Positions 41,201-49,926 of a DNA stretch of 64,000 bases are shown here, one piece after another. This DNA comes from Acetobacter sp. 46_36 (GTDB lineage Bacteria > Pseudomonadota > Alphaproteobacteria > RF32 > CAG-239). The stretch lies in NCBI GenBank assembly GCA_001917135.1, contig MNTT01000016.1, positions 261,576-325,575 on the forward strand, read 5' to 3'. The position numbers and the translations under genes are program-made. Every line of letters begins with the position of its first letter. The first letter of the stretch is position 1. The notes below the pieces were generated by a model. That model had not been told where the DNA came from, searched no databases, and worked only from the letters and a program-made list of their open reading frames with translations.

Positions 41201-42757
41201 ATGCGTATTTTTTTAACAAAGTTTCCACACATTTCCGCATATATTGCACTCGTTTCGGCAACAATCCGGCACAGTTTCACCGGAAAAGCCTGCCTGCTCA
41301 TTGGGATAACGGCAGTATTTTACGGCCTGCTTATCAACAACCTGAACTTATGGACTGACGAAATATACTCGGTTCTGATGGCCAAAGACAGTTTGGGCGA
41401 TATGTTCCATTTGCTTTTAACCGAAGATTCCAAGCCGCCGCTCTATTACCTTTACCTGAAAGGGATTTTGGCGCTGTTCCCGAACGAATACGAGATATGG
41501 GGAGCCCATTTCGCCTCATATATTCTGCTGCTTGCGGCACAGCTTTTTGCCGTAACGGAAGTACGAAAAGACTACGGCGACAGGACGGCTCTATGGCTGG
41601 TTGCTCTGATGCTGCTGATGCCTCAATCGCTGTGGCTGGCATTTGAGGTGCGAACCTATATGCTTTCCGCTTTTTTGATGCTGGCGGCACTGGTCTACGG
41701 CCTGCGGGTCTCGGAACAGCCGGAGCTGCGCGATTATTTTAAGCTCGGAGCAGCGACGGTTTTGGCTTTGTATTCCCATTATTACTGCGCCTTATGGCTG
41801 ATGTTCCTGTATCTTTTTCTGCTGGCAGACATTCTGCGGGCACGGCGTTTTAAACAGCTCAAGCCTTTTCTGGCGACAGCCGGCGCCGCGGCGCTGCTGT
41901 TCGCACCATGGCTGGCAGTACCGCTGTCTACCGGCGGGGAAATCAGCCGGAACTGGTACGTTACAATGGATTTCGTCAGAGTCAGCGCGCAATTTTTCAC
42001 AACTCCGCCGGCGGCAGAAATCTGGCAATCCCCGTTTTTTATTGCCACAACCCTTGCCGCAACATCCCTGACTTTTATCGTCATATGCGGCGTGACGGAC
42101 ACAGTCGGAGGCAAAATGACAAAACCGGATTCAAACAGCAAATTGCTTACTACAGCGGCAGGAACGGTGCTGGCGACATATCTGCTGCTTATCCTGCTGT
42201 CCGTTACGGTGCGTCCGATGGTTACAACCCGCTACATGTATATTTTTTCATTGATATGGTATGCCGCAGGTGCGGCGGTGCTGGCAAAAAGCTCCTTTTT
42301 GCCCAGAGGTTTCATTATTATCGCATTGCTTGGTTTTGCCGGCACTTACGGTGATTTCAAGGCGGCTTTTTTTGACCGAGGCTTTTACAATCTGGCGCAT
42401 GACATCAAGGCCTTTGTTCCCAAAGACAAGCCTATCCTTGCGTTTGACAACAACAACCTGTTTTGCGAATATTACCTGCCCGAACATACGTGTCTGGCGA
42501 TTGTCGGCGCCGACGGGGAAATCCTGCGACGCCCGTCGGTCATGAAAAACATTGCCCTTTACGGCAAAGAGCCCGGAGAGGTTACGTTTACCCTTTCAAG
42601 CTATGGGCAGATGCGCAACAACAAAGACTGTTTAAACTATAAGTCCGCCTACCGCATCAGCCACGGCACGGACCTGTGCAAACTGGACGCGGCACATGTC
42701 AGGCAATTATTGAAAGAAAGCCTTGATTTGCGGTTGAACAAATATGAACGGCATTGA
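41201..42757 (+). CDS. GT-C family membrane glycosyltransferase (PMT/ArnT-like)
   Basis: A 518-residue polytopic membrane protein with about ten hydrophobic helices and a soluble C-terminal segment. The first external loop has the acidic pair of GT-C enzymes, NLWTDEIYSVLMAKDS, followed by DSKPPLYYLYLKG, the layout of the PMT_2/GT39-GT83 families that transfer a sugar from a polyprenyl phosphate to a periplasmic acceptor. The C-terminal part (after HDIKAFVPKDKPILAFDNNN) may bind the acceptor. The ATG at 41201 is chosen over a TTG at 41195. Acceptor and donor are unknown. Confidence 0.7.
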   Translation: MRIFLTKFPHISAYIALVSATIRHSFTGKACLLIGITAVFYGLLINNLNLWTDEIYSVLMAKDSLGDMFHLLLTEDSKPPLYYLYLKGILALFPNEYEIWGAHFASYILLLAAQLFAVTEVRKDYGDRTALWLVALMLLMPQSLWLAFEVRTYMLSAFLMLAALVYGLRVSEQPELRDYFKLGAATVLALYSHYYCALWLMFLYLFLLADILRARRFKQLKPFLATAGAAALLFAPWLAVPLSTGGEISRNWYVTMDFVRVSAQFFTTPPAAEIWQSPFFIATTLAATSLTFIVICGVTDTVGGKMTKPDSNSKLLTTAAGTVLATYLLLILLSVTVRPMVTTRYMYIFSLIWYAAGAAVLAKSSFLPRGFIIIALLGFAGTYGDFKAAFFDRGFYNLAHDIKAFVPKDKPILAFDNNNLFCEYYLPEHTCLAIVGADGEILRRPSVMKNIALYGKEPGEVTFTLSSYGQMRNNKDCLNYKSAYRISHGTDLCKLDAAHVRQLLKESLDLRLNKYERH

Positions 42758-42819
42758 CTCTATGAAAAAACAAGATTATCGTATTAACTAAATTTTAATT
42801 TTTTTTAACAAGAGGCGCT

Positions 42820-43677
42820 ATGACCGGAAAAACCAAAAAGCCACAAGTGGCAGCCATCGGAGAAATTGTATCGGATATCCTGCCCGACAGCAGAAAGCTC
42901 GGCGGCGCACCGGCAGATTTTCTGCATTATGCCGTAAAATCAGGTGCGGACGGACACCTTATCAGCGCCATAGGCGCCGACGACCTCGGGCGCGAAGTGG
43001 TTGCGGAACTTAATAAGTTCGGAATAAAACCCGTACTGGCAATTACCCCCTATCCTACCGGGCGGGTCCTTATCTTCAGGAGTCCGAGCGGCGGGCATAC
43101 GGCCCATATTCTGGAAAATGCGGCGTGGGACTATATTCCGTATACGGAAGCGGCAGAAACCTGCATCAAAAACGCCGATGCCGTCTTTTTCGGCACTCTG
43201 GCTCTTCGAAAAACCTATTCCCGCAATACGATTTTGGACTTAATCGACTGTGCGCCGGAAAAAGCCCTTAAGTTCTTTGACATTAATATCAGGCAGGAAT
43301 ATTACGACAAGCAGACGATTGAAACACTGCTGACGAAAGCCAATATCCTCAAACTTAATACCGACGAGCTGAAAACGCTCAAAGCGATGCTGAAAATCAG
43401 CGGCAGCCCTGACGATTTCTGCCTCCGCCTTAAAGAGGACTACGGGCTCAAATATTTGATTTTGACCGATATGGCCAAGGAAAGCCGCGTATACGGCGAC
43501 GACGTTACCGTTGTCAAAAACAGCGGCATCAGGCAGGCTTTCGCTTTTGGTGCAGGCAATGCCTTTGCCGGAACGTTTACTGCGGCCGTTCTGAAAGGAG
43601 CATCCCAACAGGAAGCGCACGAAACCGCAAATCAGGCAGCTGTTGACGTGTGCCGGGCGAATTTGAAAAATGCCTGA
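42820..43677 (+). CDS. PfkB-family sugar kinase homologue lacking the catalytic Asp
   Basis: A 285-residue ribokinase-like (PfkB) protein. The N-terminal substrate site (KLGGAPADFLHYAVKSGAD, with the family's GG-- NxA pattern) and the ATP-site region are conserved. The usual DTxGAGDxF near the C-terminus reads AFAFGAGNAFAG: the catalytic base Asp is Asn247 (codon AAT at 43558-43560) and the preceding DT is absent. The loss predicts weak or absent kinase activity unless another acid substitutes. It begins 62 bp after the GT-C gene and is likely cotranscribed with it. The nearest functional name would be a fructokinase. Confidence 0.75.
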   Translation: MTGKTKKPQVAAIGEIVSDILPDSRKLGGAPADFLHYAVKSGADGHLISAIGADDLGREVVAELNKFGIKPVLAITPYPTGRVLIFRSPSGGHTAHILENAAWDYIPYTEAAETCIKNADAVFFGTLALRKTYSRNTILDLIDCAPEKALKFFDINIRQEYYDKQTIETLLTKANILKLNTDELKTLKAMLKISGSPDDFCLRLKEDYGLKYLILTDMAKESRVYGDDVTVVKNSGIRQAFAFGAGNAFAGTFTAAVLKGASQQEAHETANQAAVDVCRANLKNA

Positions 43678-43778
43678 AAACGAAAGAACGGCCGAAGCCA
43701 ATTTACTGCAGGCCGAAAAAAGGCTTATTGGGAGCGCTGAGGTACAGAAAACTGAAAAAAACGGGCAAAACCGAAAAA

Positions 43779-43850
43779 ACAAAAAGGAACAAGAACTTGG
43801 CTAAAGCCGGCAAAACAAAAAGAAACAAGAACTTGGGCAAAACCGGAAAA
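43779..43850. repeat. Two 36-bp tandem repeats before mlaE
   Basis: Units 43779-43814 and 43815-43850 (acaaaaaGgaacaagaactt...) differ at few bases. The purine-rich 210-bp spacer between the PfkB-like gene and mlaE is open in one frame and would encode a Lys/Asn/Thr-rich peptide, but this probably follows from the base bias; no gene is called. Confidence 0.75.
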
Positions 43851-43888
43851 AGCCGGAAAGATTGAATAAAATAAACGGAAAAGAAGAC

Positions 43889-45025
43889 ATGGCAGTTACG
43901 CTAAAAGAGAATAACGGGGATTTTGTGCTTTTGCTTTACGGTGAGCCTGACAGCGGCTCTTCCGAAAAGTTGAAGAACAATACCGCATCAGGCCTTGATT
44001 CGACACGTCTGCAACAGCTGAAAGAACGCGGCCAGACAAAGATTTTTGCCGAAACCCCGGAAGGGCAGCCCTATGCCTCGTTGCCGGCAGCGGAACTGTT
44101 CGGGCTGGCCAAACAAATCCAAGCGGCAGGGCTTACTTTGGATTTAAGCCGCCTGCCGAAAAATATCCGGGATATGCTGACACTGGCGCTCAAGGTGGAA
44201 AACAGGCCGCCGAAAGATGCCGTATCGCAAAGCGGACTGCTTGAGCGGATTGGCAAAAAAAGTTTTATCATATATGAACAGGTAAAAAGCGCCCTGCGCT
44301 TTATGCACGAGACCAATCTGTCGCTGCTGCGCTTTTTTTCGGGGCGCGCTATCTGGCGGCGCAAAGACTTCTGGTTTATTTTCGGTGACTGCAGCTACAA
44401 AGCCGTCGGCATTATTGCGCTGGTCAGCTTTCTGGTAGGATTGATTCTCGCTTTTGTCGGCGCCTTGCAGCTGCGGACTTTCGGCGCGGGCATTTATGTT
44501 GCCAGCATGGTGGCGCTCGGCATGACGCGCATTATGGCGGCGATTATGGTCGGCATCATCATGGCGGGACGCACCGGCTCATCCTATGCGGCTACGCTCG
44601 GCACGATGCAGGTTAACGAAGAAATTGACGCGCTGAAAACGTTTGGCATCAAAATTTCCGACTATCTGGTAACGCCGCGCCTGGTGTCGCTGGTTGTTAC
44701 CATTCCGTTTTTAACCTTGCTGGCCGATGCGCTCGGCATTCTGGGCGGCGCGGTTGTCGGCGTCAGTTTTTTGGACTTGTCTTCATCCTCTTATTTCGAT
44801 TATTCAATTAAGGCACTGAGTTTAAAAAATATTCTGGTCGGGCTGATGCACAGTGTCGTTTACGGTATTATCATTTCGCTGTGCGGCTGTTACGAAGGGC
44901 TTAACGCGGGACGCGATGCCGACAGCGTCGGCAAGGCGACGACTGGAGCCGTTGTAACGGCGCTGGTATGGATGATTGTCGCGACCGGAGTTTTGACGGT
45001 TATTCTGGAGGAGATGGGAATATGA
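43889..45025 (+). CDS. mlaE: Phospholipid ABC transporter permease MlaE with N-terminal STAS-like domain
   Basis: A 378-residue permease of the Mla/MCE lipid transport system. Residues 1 to about 120 make a soluble, STAS-like domain (DFVLLLYGEPDSG, LTLDLSRLPKN), often fused to MlaE in Alphaproteobacteria; the remainder has the MlaE transmembrane domain with GMTRIMAAIMVGIIMAGRTGSSYAATLGTMQVNEEIDAL (in pieces: MVGIIMAGRTGSSYAA, TMQVNEEIDALK) and a final helix bundle. It moves phospholipid between inner and outer membrane with MlaF and MlaD. The next gene starts inside its stop codon (ATGA at 45022). Confidence 0.9.
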   Translation: MAVTLKENNGDFVLLLYGEPDSGSSEKLKNNTASGLDSTRLQQLKERGQTKIFAETPEGQPYASLPAAELFGLAKQIQAAGLTLDLSRLPKNIRDMLTLALKVENRPPKDAVSQSGLLERIGKKSFIIYEQVKSALRFMHETNLSLLRFFSGRAIWRRKDFWFIFGDCSYKAVGIIALVSFLVGLILAFVGALQLRTFGAGIYVASMVALGMTRIMAAIMVGIIMAGRTGSSYAATLGTMQVNEEIDALKTFGIKISDYLVTPRLVSLVVTIPFLTLLADALGILGGAVVGVSFLDLSSSSYFDYSIKALSLKNILVGLMHSVVYGIIISLCGCYEGLNAGRDADSVGKATTGAVVTALVWMIVATGVLTVILEEMGI

Positions 45026-45786
45026 CAAAGGAAATCATTACCGTCAAAGACCTGAAAGTGGCTTACGGCGACTTTGTCCTGTTTGACGACATCAATTTTT
45101 CCGTCAACGAAAAAGACATCTTTATCATCATGGGCGCCAGCGGCTGCGGCAAAAGCAGCATGCTGCGGGTTCTGACCGGACTGGTAACGCCGGTCAAAGG
45201 CGAAGTGCTCATCGACGGAAAAGACTTTTCGGGAGCAGACAGCCGCAGTAAAACGGAAATTATGAAAAACTGCGGCGTCCTTTATCAGAGCGGCGCGCTG
45301 TTCTCTTCCATGACGCTCAAGGAAAACGTCGCGATGGCGCTGGAACTGTATTCGGCGTATACACCGCAGGAGATTTCAGAGCTGGCCAGTTACAAACTGG
45401 CGCTGACCGGCCTGTACGGCTTTGAAGACTTTTACCCGTCGGAGATTTCCGGCGGCATGAAAAAACGCGCCGCCCTTTCGCGTGCGCTGGCGCTTGACCC
45501 GAAAATCGTCTATTGCGACGAGCCGTCGGCCGGGCTTGACCCGATAAGTTCCAAACGGCTGGACGACCTGATTCTGGAATTAAACCAGAATCTCGGCACA
45601 ACGTTTGTCGTCGTTACGCACGAACTGCAGTCGATTTTTGCCATCGGCACCAACTCCATCTTTCTGGACGGCAGCGTCAAAAACATTACCGGCAGGGGAA
45701 ACCCGAACGACCTTTTGCAAAACCCGCCGAATGCGGACATTTATGAATTTTTAACCAGAGGAAAAAATAATGATAAAACAGCCTAA
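45022..45786 (+). CDS. mlaF: Phospholipid ABC transporter ATP-binding protein MlaF
   Basis: A 254-residue ABC ATPase. Walker A is GASGCGKSSM (about residues 39-48), the signature ISGGMKKRAALSRAL follows, and Walker B is KIVYCDEPSAGLDP. It powers the MlaE permease. The start overlaps the mlaE stop and its own stop overlaps mlaD by 17 bp, so the three genes are translationally coupled. Confidence 0.93.
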   Translation: MTKEIITVKDLKVAYGDFVLFDDINFSVNEKDIFIIMGASGCGKSSMLRVLTGLVTPVKGEVLIDGKDFSGADSRSKTEIMKNCGVLYQSGALFSSMTLKENVAMALELYSAYTPQEISELASYKLALTGLYGFEDFYPSEISGGMKKRAALSRALALDPKIVYCDEPSAGLDPISSKRLDDLILELNQNLGTTFVVVTHELQSIFAIGTNSIFLDGSVKNITGRGNPNDLLQNPPNADIYEFLTRGKNNDKTA

Positions 45787-46612
45787 CATGAAATTAATCG
45801 GATTATTTGTCAGCATCGGCCTGATTTCCATGTTCCTGATGTTTGCCTATTTTCTGAAATCGAAATTTTCAGACGACGAATCGACGGTTGTCATGTATTT
45901 TGACGAATCGGTCAAAGGGCTTGACGTCGGCGCACCGGTTCTGTTTAAAGGGGTTAAAATCGGCGAGGTTTCAGAGGTTCGCCTGCAAGCCAACCTGCAT
46001 ACGCTCCAGTTCCTGATTCCGGTATATGCCAAAATCTACAACGGCCGCTCGCTGATTACGGATACACACGATGAAAAGGAGAGGCTGGACAAATTTATCC
46101 GCGACGGACTGCGCGCCCAACTGGCCATCAATTCGGTCATTACCGGGCAGCTGCTGATTGAACTGGACATGTTCCCAAATTCCAAGGCTGTCCTGCACGA
46201 ACAGGCTAAAAACGAACTTGAAATCCCGACTATCGGGTCGCCGTTTTCGGAAATTTCCAAAAGCCTGCAGGTTATGCCGATTACACAGATTGCCAGCGAC
46301 GTTCACAACATTACGCAAACGCTTAACAAGGAACTCCCGCCGCTGCTTAAGCGCATGAATTCGACAATGGATACGTTTGATCATATCCTGAAAGAAAACA
46401 AGAACAATACGGCCAAAATGGTATCAGAGCTCGGCAATGCCGCACAAAATGTCGGCGGCGCGGCGCAGTCGTTTGACCTGATGGTCGGGGAAAACGCGGC
46501 AGGCATTGCGGCAATGATTGAAAGCTTCTCTGCGGCGGCAGCTTCTTTGAAAAACCTTACGGATTATCTGCAGATGTACCCGAATGCGGTCATCACGGGA
46601 AAGGAATACTAA
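45770..46612 (+). CDS. mlaD: MCE-domain lipid-binding protein MlaD
   Basis: A 280-residue protein with an N-terminal membrane helix (residues about 8-28) and an MCE domain (VVMYFDESVKGLDVGAPVLFKGVKIGEVSEVRLQ, in pieces FDESVKGLDVGAPV and FKGVKIGEVSEV). MCE domains form hexameric rings that carry phospholipid through the periplasm. After the domain, helical segments with several Leu/Val heptads (e.g., NITQTLNKELPPLLKRMNSTMDTF) make the coiled-coil tail. AGAGGA stands before the ATG. The gene completes an mlaE-F-D set. Confidence 0.9.
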   Translation: MIKQPNMKLIGLFVSIGLISMFLMFAYFLKSKFSDDESTVVMYFDESVKGLDVGAPVLFKGVKIGEVSEVRLQANLHTLQFLIPVYAKIYNGRSLITDTHDEKERLDKFIRDGLRAQLAINSVITGQLLIELDMFPNSKAVLHEQAKNELEIPTIGSPFSEISKSLQVMPITQIASDVHNITQTLNKELPPLLKRMNSTMDTFDHILKENKNNTAKMVSELGNAAQNVGGAAQSFDLMVGENAAGIAAMIESFSAAAASLKNLTDYLQMYPNAVITGKEY

Positions 46613-46752
46613 CGGCGGCAGCAAACCAAGTACCAATGCAGCAGCGGCGGAAATACCGACGCAGAGCAAAAGGCAAGGTTTGATACGAAAAAATGGATAC
46701 CCGATATGCTTATCGAGATAAGTCCTGTATATATTGAGAAAGGAAAAATGAC

Positions 46753-47319
46753 ATGAAAAAAATTCTGATTGCGATTATGGCTCTGGCAACGGCGGCATGT
46801 TCCAGCCCTGCCCCCAACTTTTTTCAGCCGGTCGCGGTAAAAACAACTGACGCGACTTATCCCGGAGTCAAGGGAATGGTGCTTGTCGGACAGGTTCTGC
46901 TGCCGGCAGAACAGGCTCGACCGCAGATTACGACTCTGGGAGAGGAAAACTATCAGGTCAGAATCGACGAATTTAACCGCTGGGGCGCATCTCCCGAGCG
47001 GCTGGTTCAACGGGTTCTGAATGAAGATTTGGGAATGCTGCTGCCCAACGCCATGATTGAGAACCAGACGACGCTAAAGAAAAACTACAAATATACCGTT
47101 ACCGTCGAAATACTGGATATGAGCGGCAGGCTTGACGAAATGGCAGCATTAAAAGCCTCTTATTTTATCCGCAGCAAACAGGGAAAAATCCTGAAACAGG
47201 GACGCTTTGACCGCCGGACGGAAATTGACGGAAGCTATGATGCCTATATTCCGGCACAGAGCCGCCTCATCGGAGATTTAGCCCAGGTTATCGCTGCAGA
47301 TTTGGCTAAACTGAAATAA
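46753..47319 (+). CDS. Mla/PqiC-type ABC transporter auxiliary lipoprotein
   Basis: A 188-residue lipoprotein precursor: MKKILIAIMALATAACSS with the lipobox TAAC (Cys16). The body has the ABC_trans_aux layout (QPVAVKTTDATYPGVKGMVLVGQVLLPAEQ, with NRWGASPERLVQRVLNEDLG, YTVTVEILDMSG), as in PqiC and MlaB-like outer-membrane partners of MCE systems. It lies 140 bp after mlaD on the same strand, so it probably belongs to the same lipid-transport unit and anchors the system at the outer membrane. Confidence 0.75.
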   Translation: MKKILIAIMALATAACSSPAPNFFQPVAVKTTDATYPGVKGMVLVGQVLLPAEQARPQITTLGEENYQVRIDEFNRWGASPERLVQRVLNEDLGMLLPNAMIENQTTLKKNYKYTVTVEILDMSGRLDEMAALKASYFIRSKQGKILKQGRFDRRTEIDGSYDAYIPAQSRLIGDLAQVIAADLAKLK

Positions 47320-47330
47320 TAAAAAAATAT

Positions 47331-47358
47331 TTGACAAAAAAACAGACTCTGTTATACT
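47331..47358 (+). promoter_or_regulatory. Strong promoter of an orphan gene
   Basis: TTGACA (47331-47336), a 16-base spacer and TATACT (47353-47358), 32 bp before the ATG at 47391. Confidence 0.8.
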
Positions 47359-47390
47359 TAAATGCGTATTAATATTAAAAATATATATTT

Positions 47391-48077
47391 ATGAACCAAG
47401 AAATTGTAAAGACCGTTAAATGGTCTGATGCCAAGGAGCTTTTATCAGCCCTTGCCAACAAGAATTTAGGCAGAGCAAAAAATAACAAGCCTGCCGATTT
47501 CAATGAATTTGTAACAGCTTATCCGACTGTTACGCAAAAACGTATGTTCGACTTTCTGGAAGGCATCGTTTTGCGCAACTCGCTCAGTGATGTCACTTCT
47601 CTGGCCGTTATTGCCGAAGACAGCTGTCTGTTTTCTGCAGAGGCGGTTACAGCGATTGACATTGTCCTGCGCCATCTGAAGACGCTTAATACCGGCGGTA
47701 AACTTAAATCTCTGTGGGGATATTTGGATACGGACAAAAAAGCCGTTATCCACTTTATCAACAAGGGAGGCTGGTATGCGGAAGCCTATTTCAGCAGTTC
47801 GGAAGATTTTTCCGTTATCCACCTGTTGAAAACGGCTGAAGGACAAAAGCTTTTTATTCCGGTCGCCTTTATCCGAGACATGAGCAAGGCTGCCGCAAAA
47901 GTCAGCGTAACCGGAGGCTTTTGCCTGCATGATTATCTGCCGCGTGTCAAGTACGACTTCCTTTCCAAAGGGGGAAAACAGGGCAAGAACGGCAATAAAA
48001 ACGGCAAAAGCAAAAACGGAGGCAAAAAGGAAAACAACGGTTCACAAGGACGCCATGACAAATGGGACGGTCTGTAA
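47391..48077 (+). CDS. Orphan hypothetical protein with Gly/Lys/Asn-rich tail
   Basis: A 228-residue protein I cannot assign. It has a helical N-terminal half (VKWSDAKELLSALANKNLG, TVTQKRMFDFLEGIVLRNSLS) and a strand-rich part (GGWYAEAYFSSSEDFSVIHLLKTAEG), ending in a disordered basic tail (GGKQGKNGNKNGKSKNGGK...). No signal peptide is present. It has a strong sigma70-like promoter but an A/T-rich leader without Shine-Dalgarno sequence (aaatatatattt before ATG), like other orphan genes here. Two terminator-like hairpins follow. Function unknown. Confidence 0.55.
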   Translation: MNQEIVKTVKWSDAKELLSALANKNLGRAKNNKPADFNEFVTAYPTVTQKRMFDFLEGIVLRNSLSDVTSLAVIAEDSCLFSAEAVTAIDIVLRHLKTLNTGGKLKSLWGYLDTDKKAVIHFINKGGWYAEAYFSSSEDFSVIHLLKTAEGQKLFIPVAFIRDMSKAAAKVSVTGGFCLHDYLPRVKYDFLSKGGKQGKNGNKNGKSKNGGKKENNGSQGRHDKWDGL

Positions 48078-48195
48078 ACCGCTGCCGCAGAGCGGAAACT
48101 GCTTTACAGCGGTAAAGAGCAACAGGGTCTGTTCTGTTTTTAAGTTGTCGGCGGCGCCACCGCCAAAAACTTTATTTTTGTTTGTAATGTTGCAG

Positions 48196-48227
48196 AAATT
48201 TGTTTTTTTTTTACAAATTTTTGTTTT
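48196..48227 (+). terminator. A/T-rich terminator hairpin
   Basis: AAATTTGT (48196-48203) pairs with ACAAATTT (48213-48220) and Ts follow (TTGTTTTG). It lies 120 bp past the orphan gene's stop. Confidence 0.5.
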
Positions 48228-48293
48228 GCATGACGGGAAAGGTTGCCGCGAGGCAGGAACTTTTCCGGTAAGATTATTTTAAGTATTTGAATT

Positions 48294-48327
48294 GAGAACT
48301 GCGTTGTGAAACGCGGTTCTTTTTTTG
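48294..48327 (+). terminator. Second terminator hairpin
   Basis: GAGAACTGCGTT (48294-48305), loop gtga, AACGCGGTTCTT (48310-48321) followed by six Ts. One G-U pair is included. It is a second, strong stop after the orphan gene. Confidence 0.8.
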
Positions 48328-48666
48328 TATTGCGCTGCAAAGCGTGGGATTTAAAATATGGAAATTTAAAATATGGGACTTTTCAGCCCATTGCATTTCG
48401 GTATCGCCGTTACCCGAAAAGCGTCGGCACTATAAATCGTTACGGATGGCAGAACACCTTTGCGGCTTACAGCAATAAATCTTTATCATTTGCGGTAAAA
48501 TACCTATGTGATTTATAGCCACGGCACTGCCTTTATTTGAGACGGTTCCTTATAAGAAACTTTTCCCGTACCTGCCGGTTCCGATGTTTTTTGTGGGCAG
48601 AACTGGATTTGAGGTTGCAAGTTTGCCCGGGCGAGATATGGTAGGGGGACAAGGAGTATTTTGCAG
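48328..48666. other. Intergenic stretch before the lol genes
   Basis: About 340 bases with no gene I can support. It has a tandem copy of gattTAAAATATGG (near 48349 and 48362), and further right G/C-rich sequence leading to AAGGAG at 48651-48656. An open frame that starts within the terminator does not look coding. Confidence 0.5.
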
Positions 48667-49926
48667 ATGATTTTTTCCAAATTTGAAAACATGGTTGCGG
48701 GAAGATACCTGCGCGCGAAAAGGAAAGAAGGCTTTATTTCGGTCATCACCTCGTTTGCTTTCATCGGCATTGCGCTGGGAGTGGCAACGCTGATTATCGT
48801 TACTTCGGTCATGAACGGATTTAAGGCCGAACTGCTCGGACGCATTCTCGGCATCAACGGGCATATCAGCATTGCAGCCATCCGCAATACGCCGTTTGAC
48901 AACTATCAGGAAGCGGTCAAAGCCCTTGAAACAAAAGTTCCGGGCGTCAACATCGCCATACCGATGGTGGAAAAACAACTGCTCGCGACGGCGGGAAATT
49001 CTGCCGAGGGCGTGATGGTGCGCGGCGTCAACGGGGCAGATTTGCAGAAAAAACAGGTTTTGCGCGACGGATTTAAAAATTTTGACCTGAAACTGTTTGA
49101 CGGCGATATTGTCGTTTTGGGCTCCAGATTGGCAGACAAACTCGGCGTAACCGAAGGCGACGAAATCACCCTGCTCTCCCCGAACGGAAAAATCACCATG
49201 TTTGGGACGGTGCCGCGGATGAAAAGCTATCGCGTTGCAGGAACATTCAATTTCGGAATGTATGAATATGACGCCAATTTTGTCTTTATGCCACTGGCCG
49301 CGGCGCAGAAATTCTTTTCGCTCGGCAACGGCGTTACCGGCATTGACGTTACGCTGCGCGAAGATGCCGATTTAGACTATACACGCCAGCTTATCGGCGC
49401 GGCAATAGAAAGTTCGGGCAACCGTGCCTTCATTTATGATTACCGGCAGACGAACTCCGCCTTTTTCAATGCCGTTGATGTGGAGCGCAACGTGATGTTT
49501 ATCGTCCTGACGCTGATTATTCTGGTGGCGGCATTCAACATCATCACCGGACTGATTATGCTGGTCAAAGACAAAGGGCGCGACATTGCCGTCCTGCGGA
49601 CGATGGGCGCAACCAAAGGAATGATTATGCGCATTTTCTTCCTTGACGGCGCGTTTATCGGCGTGGTCGGAACTTTTCTCGGCGTTGTGCTGGGACTGTT
49701 GTTCTGCGACAATATCGAAAATATCCGGCAGTTTCTGCAGTCGGTTGCCGGACGCGATTTGTTTGCGGCGGAGATTTACTTCCTGTCGCAGCTGCCGGCA
49801 AAAGTAGAAGTTTCGGTTGTGGCGACGGTGGCGGGAATTTCTCTGCTGCTTTCGTTCCTTGCAACACTATACCCGGCGTACCGGGCGGCAAAAATGGATC
49901 CTGTGGAGGCTTTGCGCTATGAATAA
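48667..49926 (+). CDS. lolC: Lipoprotein-releasing system permease LolC/E
   Basis: A 419-residue permease of the LolCDE exporter, which frees outer-membrane lipoproteins from the inner membrane. It has one N-terminal membrane helix preceded by RYLRAKRKEGFISVITSFAFIGIALGVAT (the canonical KR..F.S.I...s..GI.lGVa run, quoted in pieces), a large periplasmic domain, and three C-terminal helices with an FtsX domain (VLRTMGATKGMIMRIFFLDGAFIG). Starts at ATG 48667, with AAGGAG ten bases ahead; a TTG at 48661 is possible. The gene overlaps lolD by 8 bp. One permease gene serves as a homodimer here, in contrast with the LolC/LolE pair. Confidence 0.9.
   Translation: MIFSKFENMVAGRYLRAKRKEGFISVITSFAFIGIALGVATLIIVTSVMNGFKAELLGRILGINGHISIAAIRNTPFDNYQEAVKALETKVPGVNIAIPMVEKQLLATAGNSAEGVMVRGVNGADLQKKQVLRDGFKNFDLKLFDGDIVVLGSRLADKLGVTEGDEITLLSPNGKITMFGTVPRMKSYRVAGTFNFGMYEYDANFVFMPLAAAQKFFSLGNGVTGIDVTLREDADLDYTRQLIGAAIESSGNRAFIYDYRQTNSAFFNAVDVERNVMFIVLTLIILVAAFNIITGLIMLVKDKGRDIAVLRTMGATKGMIMRIFFLDGAFIGVVGTFLGVVLGLLFCDNIENIRQFLQSVAGRDLFAAEIYFLSQLPAKVEVSVVATVAGISLLLSFLATLYPAYRAAKMDPVEALRYE

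Noticed and set aside
43650..43865. 71-codon basic frame overlapping pfkB-like and mlaE starts
   Set aside because: It needs a GTG inside the preceding gene and its content is purine-bias repeat sequence.
48306..48518. 70-codon frame after the orphan gene
   Set aside because: It begins inside a terminator hairpin and contains a duplicated DNA fragment rather than a protein pattern.
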